Shown piece by piece: positions 30,805 through 42,957 of a stretch of DNA of 64,000 nt; position 1 is the stretch's first letter; every line of letters begins with the position of its first letter. A program made the translations under genes and the position numbers. Under the pieces are notes generated by a model that saw nothing but the letters and a program-made list of their open reading frames with translations, searched no databases and had not been told where the DNA came from. Source of the DNA: Meconema thalassinum (lineage: Eukaryota > Arthropoda > Insecta > Orthoptera > Tettigoniidae); assembly GCA_946902985.2 (NCBI GenBank), contig OX336389.2, positions 130,731,572 through 130,795,571 on the forward strand. The letters run 5' to 3'.

Positions 30805-33184
30805 TGAGTAATTTCTATTACATACACGAAAGCAATAAATTCTTTACATGTTGAACTTCCTCACACAACGTCTGCCTGAAAAGGAAATACTCATTTAGAA
30901 TTACGGAATGAAATCTTATGTATTATTACATTTTTCACGTTTTTAGAAGGTATTTTCATTTTATTATTATTTTTATTATTATTATTTTACATATACATTA
31001 TAATACAGTAATTATTTGCTACTAGTTAAATAGTTATTAAGACGCTCTATTACTTTTCGGGGCCTATATAAATTGCATAGTTACGACAACGACTCGTGCA
31101 ACGCTACATTGTTTTGGCAGATTTTTAGCAACTATTTAGGATAAAACAGAGATAATATATACCGTTGGAAAGGTAATTCCTTGATGAACAAAAAAGTATA
31201 GGACACGTTTTCAGCTACATTTAACGGATTTCAAGTTATTTAGCAAAATGCGTTGAAAATATCAAGATCAAAATAAATTATAAAATTTAAATTATTCTTT
31301 TAAACATTGTGAACCTAAACAATGAAATCAAATATACCGTTGGAAAGCGCGTTTTCTTCTGATTCATAATTACTAACTATTATGTTAATATCAAAAAGGA
31401 AAACAGAGCTATAACGGGGAATGTAGAAGCGTGTCTCAAACTTTTGGCGGCCATATTGATTACGTCACCAACACCGCTAGAGGGCCAGAAAAAATTGTGT
31501 CCCGGGCTTTGCAGACTCGTCTACCCATGTACTATCTGAATCCAAAAGGGCGCATTGGTTGCCAGATGTGAAACTTTTTTCTGCATAGTCACCCCACTAC
31601 TTAGTTTAATTGCTGCAACAGTTTCGGAGATTGAGAGTTGGTTAAGTATTACGCGTGGCTGCAATGCAGAAGTGCTTTAAATGTGAACCATAGAGTTAGT
31701 CACGAGTAGATATATATTATAATAGTGGATCAGTGTACTGCGTTTCACTTTGATCGCTTGATTAGGATACAAGAAATCGAGTTTGATTCTAAAAATTCGC
31801 ATGGCTGTCATCTTAAATTATTCCAAACCTATGAATTACAATAGATACTAAAATACAGTATTAAGCTCTAAATAAAGGTTTACCGTGCCAAGTTCTACTG
31901 CACATAGATCATTTGGTTGGCAGAAAAGCTCACTTAAGTACGTGAAATTCGCATGGCTGCCATGTTGTGTATGTGTTGTCATGGTTTGAAGTTCACATGT
32001 GTGAACTTATCTCGTAGTCTCTCTATGGTCATAAAACATATCAGGTTGATTTCGGTAATAGTTTCGGAGATACTGAGAACCAGTGGATAAAATCTCACGG
32101 ACGCCATGTTAGATTGACGACACTCATTTTAATTTGAAGGATTCGGGTGAGGTTGAACAGAATATAAGTTCCTTAAGACGTTTAATTGAAATCACTCTAG
32201 CCGATCATAATTTATCAGGGGACACAACTCACTTACCCTCACACGACACCTTCACATACATACAAATAGTGATCACTGATCACATAAGCCTATATTTCAT
32301 ATCATGATAATAGGCTAAAATTCCGCAGCCAAATTCCTGATCTGTCATATGAATAGAAGTATCTATATCCGCTGATACATATCAACAATAGCTTATAATT
32401 CGTTGGTGGTCGTCAACAAGCTAACATCAGTACCTGTAGGCCTACTGTACGTTTCTAAATTTGTCGATTGCCCATATGGATCATTGTAATTCATCCTTAT
32501 ACCTAATTTTGAAACTTACTGCGCACTGCTTTACCAAAACATGAAAAGGGAACAAGATTTAGGGGTTTGGTAAAGGCTACCGGACAAAATTCTCTACTGC
32601 CACCACAAAATCACTAAATGTTATTGGCGCATTCATCAACAAAGCGTGCACTAAGGGCAAATTGTTCTGATCCTTTTCGCTCGCTGGCACACTGAAAGTT
32701 GAGAATCAGTCAGATTAACTGCTGTATTAACAATTCAATGTCCTAGGTATAGAACCTTTAATATTCAATTTTCTAAGATTCCAGAGCCTGATGTTAGCTA
32801 AAAGAGAACGCTTCTTGGTTTACGATCATAAGCCTTATGCTACGCATTTCATTTTGCGTCGCAACTATACGAATTCAAAATAAAAACTTAATAGGAGGTT
32901 TCTAATCGGACATTCATAAGAAAACTTGTATAAATAGCCGTTAAAATAGATGAATTTAGCTGCAAACATTGTGATACTAATCCGATTTCTGCGGGAGACA
33001 GTGATATTTCAGGCCTGAGAGCGAACTTGTGCATCTTGTGGTGAGTATCGAAGTCTCAATTATTTTCATCATGCTTGTCCCTGTAATATTGCTGTATCTT
33101 TATTTCAAATTGAGTAGAGACACGCTATCCCCAGTACACATGCAAAAGAATCATCATTTGTATTACAGGCAATACATATCTTGC
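30805..33184. other. No recognisable gene; AT-rich with possible old repeats
   Basis: Contains two spaced ATACCGTTGGAAAG motifs (about 31160 and 31335), and ATGGCTGCCAT and GTTTCGGAGAT pieces (31620, 31960, 32060) reminiscent of the interior of the HINE-like elements. No frame carries a known motif. 33810-35120 is likewise empty. Confidence 0.4.
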
Positions 33185-33185
33185 A

Positions 33186-33804
33186 TGGAACTCACTAATT
33201 CGGACTAATCGGGCGAGGTCTAGTCCAAATTATAGAAGAGTCCGAATTCTAAAAAAGTTTTATAAAATATTGTACTGTACAGTTCAAAAGTTCTAAAATC
33301 ATGGAAATATGCTTTTAAGTATTGGTTATACGTCGTTAAAATGTTGAGGACAAATGTCGTCATACTAATGGCAAATTCAGTCATAATACTCGGAGTAGAA
33401 GCACCGGCTTGGATTTTATCCAGCACTCTCATTTCGTCTTCTAAACTCAGCGATGTATATTTACCCCTAACACTCATCTTAGTTATTGTATTCTAGCGAG
33501 GACAACAGTAAGACACTTCCAAACACGTTTAAGCAATCATAGAGGTAGACTTTAACACAATGTAACAGTAACTCGTCATGTGGGCTTCCAAAAGGGAACT
33601 GAGCAGGCACTGCCTTTGTTGCGTGCTTGTGACTAACAATGATACATACGGTACTTATTATTGGCCGTGAATGGAGTGAACGGGAAGGGAGAGGGTTGCG
33701 ATAGAAATTTTACGATAGATGGCCTTGGTGCGAATGATGTCTGGCGCAGTACTGCGGCAATTAAAACCTGTCCGAATTCCGAATTAGTGAAGCCCGATCA
33801 CTGT
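33186..33804 (-). mobile_element. Tigger/pogo-like element remnant
   Basis: The right end reads, on the minus strand, CAGTGATCGGGCTTCACTAA followed by TTCGGA. The left end has a related ACTCACTAATTCGGAC. TA follows the right end (33805-33806); the left junction is unclear. It encloses a pogo-type transposase start. Confidence 0.6.
33220..33477 (-). pseudogene. Pogo/CENP-B-type HTH, transposase N-terminus
   Basis: From the ATG at 33477 the first ~43 codons read MSVRGKYTSLSLEDEMRVLD then KIQAGASTPSIMTEFAISMTT. This matches the pattern of the Psq/CENP-B helix-turn-helix that pogo and Tigger transposases use to bind their ends. After residue 43 the sequence loses similarity. The CENP-B-type second domain and the DDE catalytic core are missing, so it is a truncated remnant. 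Confidence 0.65.
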
Positions 33805-35124
33805 AGGTTTTTCCTTTCAAATTTTCGAAAGGGGTTTCATCCCACATAACACTTCCTACCACTGGTATGGACCTCGTTTGAACACGTCTTGAATTACTTA
33901 AATATCGTCCCACTCGTGGCAATATACTGTATAAAGATTTTGGAAAGCAAAGAAAATTGTCGTCTGTTCCCTGAGTAAAGTTACAATGTAATCTCAAAAC
34001 ATTACTTCTCTTACTAAAAAGACGAAAATGATGTCTGTACTCAGACATTTAACATAAATTCTCCCGGCTTCTAGATTTGTTCGATGATCCTTTTGTACCG
34101 AGTGATTCATACTCGGTTGATGTAATGGCGCATCTCTTTGCGACTCAAAATGAAATGCATAGCATAAGGCCTATGATGGTAAACCAAAAAGCTACTCCAT
34201 TAGCTAATATCAGACTCTGAAGTCTTAGCAATTTGAATATTAAAGGCTCTGTGTCTAAGACATTGCAATTTATTCAATTATTAGGGAGGTTATTGGAATG
34301 CGGGCATGATTACTCCAGCGTTTAAAGTTTGTAGTAAATGTGATGGTCTCAAGTTCCGGCGAGACAAGACTGATGGCCCTGTTAATGAGGCTCAAGATAC
34401 AGACCAGCCTGCAATGATGAGTAACAAATGAGCCATGCATTAATATCGACCTTTAAGAAGTTCAGCCTCCGGCGTCTTTGTTCTCCCTGATAGTGATTAA
34501 GTTACCTAGATTCGTTCCACATTTCCTATTACACCAAGTGCCCTGCAGGCATAATGGAAGATAGGTCGTTCGGACAGTAGGCCTGCGAATAAAATACTAG
34601 AAGTCCATAATGACGTTCGGACATATTTTTGATCTTTGGACTCCCCTCCACATGTTCATTCAGTTAGTTAAACGGTACTCTACTAAGTGGCTTCAGAATT
34701 AATTTAAGAAGAAACTGAAGCTAGCCAGGTATTGGAATCAGATAAATGAGGGTCTATGGGCCCCACGCCCCACGCAAGCAAGGACCATTCGGTGCCCTGA
34801 GTTGAGGTTACATTGTGTTGGTGGTGAATTTTGCTTCAAGGGGTGGATCATCGCCAGGTTATCTGTCCGTTTATATTGGCACGACCACGGCGTAGGGCTT
34901 AGGTTCTTGGTTGAAGTTTGATCTGTGCGTAAGTTACACTTCTGAACTGATTTAGAATATTGTTGAATTCAACTCTATAGACAGTTAATACGTGCGTAAA
35001 CAAAGAAACGAGTCCTAGCGTGATTCATGTCCTGGCGAATGCTAATCACGGTAACAATCTGCTGCCTAGCATTAATAGCACATCAGAACATTCGCATATT
35101 AACAATATCGAAAGTAACTGAATA

Positions 35125-35385
35125 AGGCTCCTCCATGGATCAGGTTCAAATCTCGGTCGGTGTACGTGAAATTTGTCCCGGCATAAGTGGAGGTAGAACA
35201 GTGTTTTCTCCAGAATCTCCGATTTCCCCTGACAAGTAATCCGGTAACACTCCATAATCAATCATTTATCATTGCCCCAAGGGAGTGCGACAGACCTCGC
35301 CAGCCCGCACGGTCTCATTCCTCTGTGTTGGTGATGGTCACCATCCCGGACATGGCAAATGGCTGTGAGGAGGTTAGTAGATTAT
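35125..35385 (+). mobile_element. Diverged family B-related SINE
   Basis: Follows the order of family B (B box GGTTCAAATCTCGG near 35145, GTGTTTTCTCCAGAATCTCC, ATCATTGCCCCAAGGGAGTG) but with many substitutions and a different 3' end (CGGTCTCATTCC onward). It is either an older subfamily or a relative sharing the body. Confidence 0.55.
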
Positions 35386-35574
35386 TATTGTAAATTGAAT
35401 AAATCACAATGGCAAAACATCACATCCGCTTTAAACATCTTGGAAAAGAAATCACATTTTGGACATAGCCTTGTTTAGGCTATAGCTCATTTTGAAATTA
35501 CACGCACTTTCTGGTACCTGGACAGAACATAACACAGGTACGCTATTTCGTAGGTCAGTTCGGGGTGAGGAACA

Positions 35575-36080
35575 CAATCGAACAGAACATAGAGCTCTAC
35601 GCGGATATCCGCAAAATTTTTTCGCCATGTGGATATAGTTTGCATGGCTGTGCGGATAGCGCATAAACTGCGAATAATGTTTGGACAAAATTTGCAGATA
35701 GCTTTTAGAATACAATCCGAACTTGTTGAATATCATTACGAGGACCCACAACTTTAATACATATCATATTTTTCCATTGTGTTTCTTTTTCATGACAAAT
35801 AAGATGATGATTTACGCTAATCTCATTCAAATAATGTCATTAAGGAAAATTAACGCTCCGAACTGAAAGGGGTTGCAATTCTGGCTGCATTTAACATTCA
35901 CATTAAACATAGCACATGACATACATAGCCTAGGGGAACGACTTTCTCCGCAAATGTCCAAATGTTATGCTTTAATATGTTATCTAATTAAAATATTAAT
36001 GTAATGCCGGTAAATTCGGATAACAAACGTGCCGATGTGGGGCGGATGCAGATAACGTTTTGTTTATCCACGCAAGGCTC
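35575..36080 (-). mobile_element. hAT-like MITE with GCGGATATCCGC motif, copy 1
   Basis: Ends AGAGCTCTACGCGGATATCC (left) and, inverted, AGAGCCTTGCGTGGATAAAC (right). The same element lies in the opposite orientation at 44828-45710. AACAGAAC and AACATAAC next to the ends could be an 8-bp duplication with one mismatch. Assignment to hAT is an inference from end structure. Confidence 0.55.
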
Positions 36081-36153
36081 TAAACATAACACAGCTGTGG
36101 TGAGGGAAATTCTTATTTCAAGGTCTGGCCTACGCCAATGTGCTGCTGTAGCC

Positions 36154-36430
36154 CAGGCTGTTCCAGCCGATCAGCTCGCTAGTGAGCAGCCGAGTACTTG
36201 CCGCATTGCGTGAGTAAACCTGTAACATGCAATACAGGTCTGCTGTGGGGGCTGCCGTCACTGCGCGGTGAATACATTAAGACTGGCAGGGAGCGCATGG
36301 ATTTGTGCTATGACCTTCGCCCAGTGACGTATTGGCTATCACCCCCAGTCTCTCTCCAACCGTGCTCCGAGCATCACTGCTGAGTACTCGCGTGTACGCA
36401 TACTCAAACTCGTGGATTTGGAACAGCCTG
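36154..36430 (+). mobile_element. hAT MITE with exact 8-bp target duplication
   Basis: 277 bp bounded by CAGGCTGTTCCA and TGGAACAGCCTG, flanked by CTGTAGCC on both sides (36146-36153 and 36431-36438). CAG ends with an 8-bp duplication define hAT. The same element, inverted and with its own 8-bp duplication, is at 54926-55206. Interior is GC-richer than its surroundings and has no frame of note. Confidence 0.92.
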
Positions 36431-36665
36431 CTGTAGCCTATTAGGTTCTAGGTAGGCGTGTGCCTATCTTTCTACGGACCTGTCAAAAACATTGAGCGAT
36501 GTTTGGAGGTTAAATTATTCTACTCTAGTAAAAACGGTGGGATTTTTTCAAAAATATATCTTCATAGAATGGCCTAATCTATCGGTAGTTTAGCGGACTG
36601 CTCACAATTGTTTGTTTACCTGCTGGTGAATCGGCTAGCATTGTTGGCTCTGCCAAGAAATGTTA

Positions 36666-37195
36666 TTATTGTAGTTGATTCTTTAGGGGCTTTGCGACAT
36701 CATGGTCAGGTAGCCCCGTGTACTTGGGAGTGTGTAGAATTTGTCTGATATGGTGTGTGTCTCTGATGTCCGACTGGCTGCGTGACTCAACGGTAACGTT
36801 CTCGCCTGCTTTCCCCAAGTTTGCAGGATCGAATTTGGCATTTGAGGGTGCACAAATGCGAGGGAGCCGTGTCAGTAGAATTACTGGAACGTTAAAATCC
36901 CCCATCGGGGCAACATTCTGGCACCCTGGAACCTCTAATTGCCGCAGCTGTTAAAAGGGACGTAAAACCAATAACTTAATGATTACTATTATTAATAATA
37001 TTATGATGTGATGTCTGTACTAGTGTGTGTATTTATAGTTGAAGTAGGATTTGGGCGGGAAGCGGCCGTGGCCTTAAGTTATGTACCATCCCGGCGTTTG
37101 CCTGGAGTAGAAGTGGGAAACTGTGGAAAACCATTCCCAGGATGGCTGAGGTAGGAATAGAACCTGCCTCTCCTCAGTTTCCCTCATAAGGCTGA
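36666..37195 (-). mobile_element. SINE family A 3' part, split by a family D SINE
   Basis: The family A tail (GGGGCTTTGCGACATCATGG) begins near 36688, is interrupted at about 36771, and resumes near 37008 with GATGTCTGTACTAGTGTGTG through the body to 37195. It faces a second family A copy head to head at 37197. Confidence 0.7.
36771..36995 (+). mobile_element. SINE family D inserted in a family A SINE
   Basis: Head GGCTGCGTGACTCAACGGTAACG, then TTGAGGGTGC, GCGAGGGAGCCGTGTCAG and a tail AAAAGGGACGTAAAACCAAT. The B-box region is partly deleted (GCAGGATCGAATTTGGC). Flanking TGATGTC pieces fit a short duplication. Confidence 0.7.
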
Positions 37196-37196
37196 C

Positions 37197-37520
37197 AGAT
37201 TTAATTCTGGTCGGGGGGTTGGAACGGGATTCACATAGCCTCTTGACTCAAAACTGGAAGAGGTGCGTTCGATTCCCACTTCAGCAATCCAGGAAGTTGG
37301 TTTTCACGTTTTCCTCCCTTCTACTAAAGGCAAATGCCTGGATGGTTGCTAACTGTAGACCACAGCCCCCTCCTTCCCTATCCTTACCTGATTAACAAAT
37401 ACACACACTAAAACAGCAATCACAATAACAAAGGTTATGAGATGAAATTCCACACAGACCCAAGTACACGAGGCTATTTGACCATGTTGACCAAGCCCCT
37501 CAAAGGAAACAACAACAACA
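37197..37520 (+). mobile_element. SINE family A 3' part, inverted partner
   Basis: Starts abruptly at ATTTAATTCTGGTC without the tRNA-like head, and runs through GATTCCCACTTCAGC and AAATACACACAC to a (CAA)n tail near 37500-37520. Together with 36666-37195 it makes a head-to-head inverted pair. Confidence 0.7.
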
Positions 37521-37759
37521 ACAACATATTACCCTAATCATCACAAACAACAGACTATCAAGTTGTGTTCTGCCCTGACACTTATGAATATATTGGTATC
37601 CAATAGGTATGAGCTAATTTTACGTGTTTAATTAGTTATTGAGGTATTAATGGGCGGAACAGCGAGGTCATCCGACCCTTTTAAGTATTTTCTTCACTTT
37701 TTTGTTTGTTTTGCAATACTCTGTGCAAATGTTAGCCAATTTCAAGGGGATTTTTTTTT

Positions 37760-39052
37760 GATGTGTAACATCTTTCCACTCGGTTGCTGGATATTTTTGT
37801 GGGAGTGATTTTGAAAAATGGGTCGGAAGTGGATCGGACGGAAGTGTGTAAGACGCTCTGCCAGCTAGATCGCATCCCTCCTGGCTGCCAGGAGGGATGC
37901 AATCCGATCCAGCTGGCAGTGGTACCATGTGGAATGTATATAACATACGGATTACTTCAAGGTTTGGAGGCGCCATTACAGATATTTCTACAATGAATCA
38001 TCGTCAAGTTGTCGTTCTTTGGTGTAAAAATATTCATTAAAACATATTTGCTGAAAACAATTATGATTTATTAAGAGTCCGTTTTTCAATCTCTGGATAA
38101 AAGTGATGGGCATCCACTCGCCGAGTAACATTCCTCAACACTTTCATACTGAACGGTAAATGCTCATGCGAACTCATTGAAACACAAACCACATGTCTTC
38201 GTAACAGTATTTAAATGATGATATGCTTTTATATGAAACATTGTAACTAGTCGGCAAAGCCGGTATTATGTTTCTGCATAATTGCTATTCAGATATTAAC
38301 CCACATTGCGGTAATGCAGTGATCAATGTAATACACTATGTATCGATGATTTTATACGGGAACTGGGCTAGTCTTTCATAGACCACTATAGGAATTCCCT
38401 TTACTGTCAAGTAGGCGTATTCATAACTAATTTAAAACTCAATTCCACGCAGGAACATTATTGAAAACAAGCAAAATATTAATGGAGCATAAAAAACACT
38501 TCCATATTATTACCGACACGTAACAATGAGTACCTGTCTTGTACTCCTAATGTTTGTGGTGTTAATGGCTGCGTGGATAACATCTTGTTCTGCGAATCAT
38601 GTGGTCTCATGTTCGAACCCCTGTCCCGGCAATTATTTTTGCTACCCGATTATCGACTTAAACGGCATATAGGCTATCATAATATTATGCGTCATTTTAA
38701 CAGAATCTACATGAAATTACGATTTATCTAATTCAATTACAATAGTTTGCACCAAGCAGGAGTTGGGAAATTTGATTGTATTCAACATTATTTCTAGTAG
38801 TCTATAGATAGGCTAGAGACTATGGTTTCATTCCTCCTCTTAATTTAAAATATAATATGTGATGTTTGTTCAAACAAGTGTGACAGTTGCATATCTCCAA
38901 TTCAATCTATACATTAATCATAGTACCAATATGAAAACGGAGCGTAAATTGACATTTTAAGAAAATCCAAGCTGTGTAGTATACGAGTAGGAGAACATGT
39001 CAGATGTTACATGCGACTACAACTCTAAGGCTCGTATCTTTTATTTATAATA
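37760..39052 (+). mobile_element. Element W, copy 3
   Basis: Starts GATGTGTAACATCT, has one reduced minisatellite region, the GTAGTCGGC and TATTATGTTTCTGC segments shared with copy 2, a tRNA-like segment (GTTCGAACCCC near 38613) and the right end CAGATGTTAC with GCGACTAC after it (39001-39020). Insertion near 37930-38130 is not shared with copies 1 and 2. A SINE follows within the T-rich tail. Confidence 0.65.
37872..37900. repeat. 29-bp near-perfect palindrome inside W copy 3
   Basis: Two 14-bp arms, GCATCCCTCCTGGC and its exact inverse, flank a single T. It sits where copy 1 has its minisatellite and is absent from the other copies. Confidence 0.8.
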
Positions 39053-39062
39053 GGCTACTCTG

Positions 39063-39421
39063 TTTTTGTTTCGCTTTTTTTAGCGTATGGCTTTTAGTGC
39101 CGGGAGTGTCCGAGGACATGTTCGGCTCACCAGTTATTTTGTAGCTGCTTCGAGGCGGACACCCGATGGGTGAGCTACACGTATCGTCGCGTGAAGAGTG
39201 TTGTCTGGGGAGGAAAGTTTGAATGTAAGGACGAGGAGTTGGAAGGTAGCGGCTGTGGCCTATAGTTCGGGACCAACCCCGGCATTTGCCTGGAAGGAAG
39301 ATGGGAAACCACAGAAGACCATCTTCAAGATTTCTGGCGGCGGGATTCGAACCTCCTCGCCTCCCGGATGTGAGCAACTGCCAGCAGTCATGCCGTAACG
39401 ACCACGGCTAACTCACCCGGT
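39063..39421 (-). mobile_element. SINE family G with 10-bp target duplication
   Basis: Minus-strand head GTGAGTTAGCCGTGGTCGTT near 39410, B box GGTTCGAATCCCGCC near 39340, then a body to 39063. GGCTACTCTG at 39053-39062 and 39422-39431 is an exact duplication. It inserted just beyond W copy 3. Confidence 0.88.
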
Positions 39422-39599
39422 GGCTACTCTGCGCTAATGTTAGACAATGGCTTGGCCATGTTGAATCACCGCATTCCTTGAGATTTATAAAGTTGAGCAA
39501 TATTGAGTGAGGTCAGAAATGGGCTTGGATGACTGGTGCTGTTGTCGAAGAAATGAGCAGGAGAATGGAACTGGCCACCCTACCACTAGAAAACTGCGA

Positions 39600-39745
39600 C
39601 TCATAAGAACTTCGGTGGTGTAGTCGGTAGCATGCTGAACTGCTATGCCCAAGATCGCAGGTTCAAACCCGGCCTAAATTGTCGGATTTTATGAGCAATT
39701 GAATCCTTCAGTATGCCTTCCTTCGGAGGAGATGTCAAGCCGGCG
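39600..39745 (+). mobile_element. tRNA-like SINE fragment
   Basis: GGTGGTGTAGTCGGTAGCATG followed by CGCAGGTTCAAACCCGGCC has A- and B-box spacing like a tRNA, then GCAATTGAATCC. No acceptor-stem pairing is evident, so it reads as a SINE head, not a tRNA gene. A comparable one lies at 58690-58815. Confidence 0.5.
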
Positions 39746-39760
39746 GGCAAATGTCATATA

Positions 39761-40416
39761 CAGTGAAACATGGTTAATTCGAACTTCTATAATTCGAATT
39801 CTTCTTTAATTCGAATTTTTCTCTTGGTCCCTAGCATTTTATATACAAACAATGCTAAAATATCGTGGTTAAATCGAATTACATTTTGGATAATTCGAAG
39901 TGTTTACGTGTAAAAAGCCGATCGGAAGCCACACACTTGGGTCAGGAATTCCCGAAAAACGACAAACCACATCACAGAACTTAGTTTTTTTGTTTTTTGA
40001 AAGTAGAAATGACGTAAGTGATTCTGTTTTCCGTTCCTTAAATTTGTTAGATTCTTTTGTGATGGCCGAGAGACTTAAGTGTAGGAAACAGGTAAAAATC
40101 CCTATTTTTTTTTGGAAAAACTATATAATTCTCTAAGACTTAACTAGATTGCTGGATTAACTTACTACTGTCGTTAAATAGGTGAAAAGTACATTTTGGT
40201 TTTATTTTATCATTTGAAACATTTGAGGTTAATCACGATACAGTCCTTATACAGTACCGTTGTCTGTTAATCTGCTTTGTTGAATGTAAACAATTATGTA
40301 AACGTAATAAAATATATTTTCTCTACCCTTCTCAAAGAACTTTCTTAATTCGAATTTTTGGATAATTCGAATATTTTTACTACTCCCTTGAGATTCGAAT
40401 TATCCAAGCTCCACTG
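39761..40416. mobile_element. Tigger/pogo-like MITE, copy 2 (inverted)
   Basis: Ends CAGTGAAACATGGTTAATTC and, inverted, CAGTGGAGCTTGGATAATTC, flanked by TA (39759-39760 and 40417-40418). It matches 27350-27991 in reverse along its whole length, including GGTCCCTAGCATTTTATATA near 39829. The open frame 39900-40136 shows no known domain. Confidence 0.85.
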
Positions 40417-41017
40417 TATTAATGGCACGTAAACGAATCTATTGGTAGTGTGTAGAAAAATTTGAGGGTTATATTTGGCTAGTTAGGAACACTCTATCAA
40501 CTTCCAACGTTCGTCGCCAGGTGTTAGTGACAGTAGCATCTGGTAGCCAAAGTTGGAACTACTTGAAATTGAAATTGTTGGGAGCCCTCGGGCGATCAAT
40601 CCAAAAAGAAAAAAAAACAGATACAGCAATTGGCTGCAATTCATATACTGCATAATAAAAACCTTTTAGGAGATTCAGACCTGCATTACAACCTTCTCTT
40701 TTCTCCACTCAAATGTTTAAAATTTTGATCATTGAAGTTGATCAGTTACATTAATATTTCCAATTCTCATGATGAAGCATCATACATGTATTTTGTGTTA
40801 AACATTAATAGAGGATATTACTTTGCATTACGAGTTTCATTTAACGCACAGTAATATATGCAGTTTTTGTGTCGGGTATTGGCAGTATTATACTTATTTT
40901 AAAATGTATTTTGGTCTTAAAAAGTTCTTAAATGTCCATTTTTTGGCGAATGTCTCTTCATGACAACAATCACTGCCACAATTATAAAAAAAAAACAATC
41001 TGTCGATGTTCCCAACC

Positions 41018-41035
41018 TGGTGCTCGCGAGCACCA
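41018..41035. repeat. 18-bp perfect palindrome
   Basis: TGGTGCTCGCGAGCACCA is its own reverse complement. It lies in otherwise unrecognised sequence (40420-41415), near GGTGCTCTCGCC at about 41060. It could be an end of an old hAT-like element. Confidence 0.6.
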
Positions 41036-41416
41036 CGGTGATCTTTAAATGAAATTTGGTGCTCTCGCCATACGAGCCAAAAGTTACTCATTAGCACAAG
41101 CTCAACTGAGATCCGTTCTTCAAATCACATTTTGTTGCACTAACCCGAACAGTAGTGTTTTGAGAGTCGGAAATGTTATCATTTTATGATATAGTTATTT
41201 TAAATCTACAGTAAAAATGATTGGACATCCCTGTTTTATGAGTAACACAAAATATGCTGATTCGAATCGACTGTCCACATGCAAATGTATCTTATCTGCA
41301 TGAGTCATGCAAGCGTTTGCAGCATGCCTGGTGAGTGGAGAATTCCTGGCTATTTCAACACTTCAGAGGGAGAGTGATACAGGCAACAGAAATAGAGGTG
41401 CATGCTTGTTGCATTA

Positions 41417-42274
41417 CTTCTCTACTTAGTATAAAACCAAGTCCCCGATTCTTGGATGTTACGGGTAAACTCGAGAACCGCTGGATGGATTTTGCTGCGA
41501 TTTTCACCATTCTGTAAAGGTTATCTCGAGGATGATTTCTCTAGAAAATAATTTATTTATGATCAAAGGAAGCCAAGCAGTAATGATTTCAGTGGAAAAG
41601 ACGTAAAAAAACCTGGCGTCCGAGCGCTTTGTAAGCTTACGCTGGGCAAACCGTTAAAATATCTAAATACTTTGAGCGTAAGTATTGTTCAGCATGTAAA
41701 GTTCTACAAAAACGTACGCGAGAGCATATGTCTAACTTCAATACATCGCCCACTATAAGTGTTTTTACGTTTTAATTTCTTTCAACCGTGTTCATTCAAC
41801 TGCTGAGGCGACAGTTTACGAGCTAGCTAAGGGCGAGTGTACCATCCCTGTTACAGCCTAGCTAGTGGGCGAACCTATTGCCCCAGATACAGCCAGCAGC
41901 AAACTGTCGAGTCGTGTTGAGTTGAAATCTTTAGAGAAGCGGGGTTGTGTTTGGAGTTTTCCTGGAAGTGCAACTCGGCTTTTCTTCATTTCGCCTGTGA
42001 ACTTTTCGCTCCGCAAAATTCACAGTCAAGTTCAGATTTGACGGGAGGGGGATCTTTGTTTCATGCACCTCGCCTTTCTTAAATTACGTCTGACAAGAAT
42101 TTGTTACACATGCATCTCCATGATAATATAATTAATAGTCCAGTCAGTGATTTTAACCCATCATGCCGAGACGTAAAACGGACATTGGTCGTTGTTCATT
42201 GACATTGGAAAAAAAGCGCTTATCACGTAATGCATTCATAGCTGTTCCCGGGCGAAGCCGGGTCGCGTTGCTAG
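41417..42274 (+). mobile_element. Non-autonomous Helitron-like element
   Basis: The 3' end has the hairpin CCCGG-GCGAAG-CCGGG (42247-42262), a short spacer and CTAG (42271-42274) followed by T. A GC-rich hairpin about 10 nt before CTRR, with no target duplication, is the Helitron 3' signature. The 5' side begins near ACTTAGTATAAAACCAAGTC and runs through GGATGGATTTTGCTGC. No Rep/helicase frame. The 5' end is uncertain. Confidence 0.6.
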
Positions 42275-42957
42275 TTATTATAATAAATGGTGCTTGGGTA
42301 CTTAGTGTGACATGAAGGCGGTGCTCACAGTCACAAACAGGTTGAGATCGCCTGCTCTAGACGTAAAAATTGAAAGAAAATGCTCCATCTATTAGAAACC
42401 TGAAAACATGTTATGTTTTTGAGAATCTGAAAAAAACTTTTATTTATAAAGCATAAATTTGAATAAATATCTTAAAAGAACTAAATTAAAAACAACAAAA
42501 CGAAGGCTATTCTTTCCTGCTTCTAGTGTGAATTTTCAATGATTAGGCTATGCTTTAGGCTTTTTTTTTAAACTATTATCTTCTAAATTAAGTATTTGTG
42601 ACGGGTCTTGGATGGGCGACAGATACTGTAACTTTCCAAAATAACTCATGATAATTACCAGAAAAAGAAGGAAAATATAAATTTTGAATGTACAATATGA
42701 CATACACAATCCAGTCCCGAACAAGGGACACGGAGCACGGTATGAGGTATACCAGAGGTGTCCATAAAATACGCCGGCTTGCTTCTGGCGTGGACTGCCT
42801 TCGCTGTGTTGTGGTTGATCGGTCGAAATTCGAACGGGATTCAGTATATTGTAAAAAAGAAACCAAATTGAAACAATGCGCAAACAAGTGGTAAAATACA
42901 GTGAGCGAAATTGCAATGCCTTAAATGAGTTCCATAGGCCTAATACAGTACATTGCT

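Noticed and set aside
42548..42916. 122-codon minus-strand frame with hydrophobic stretches
   Set aside because: No domain recognised; overlapping frames in both directions of similar length argue for chance.
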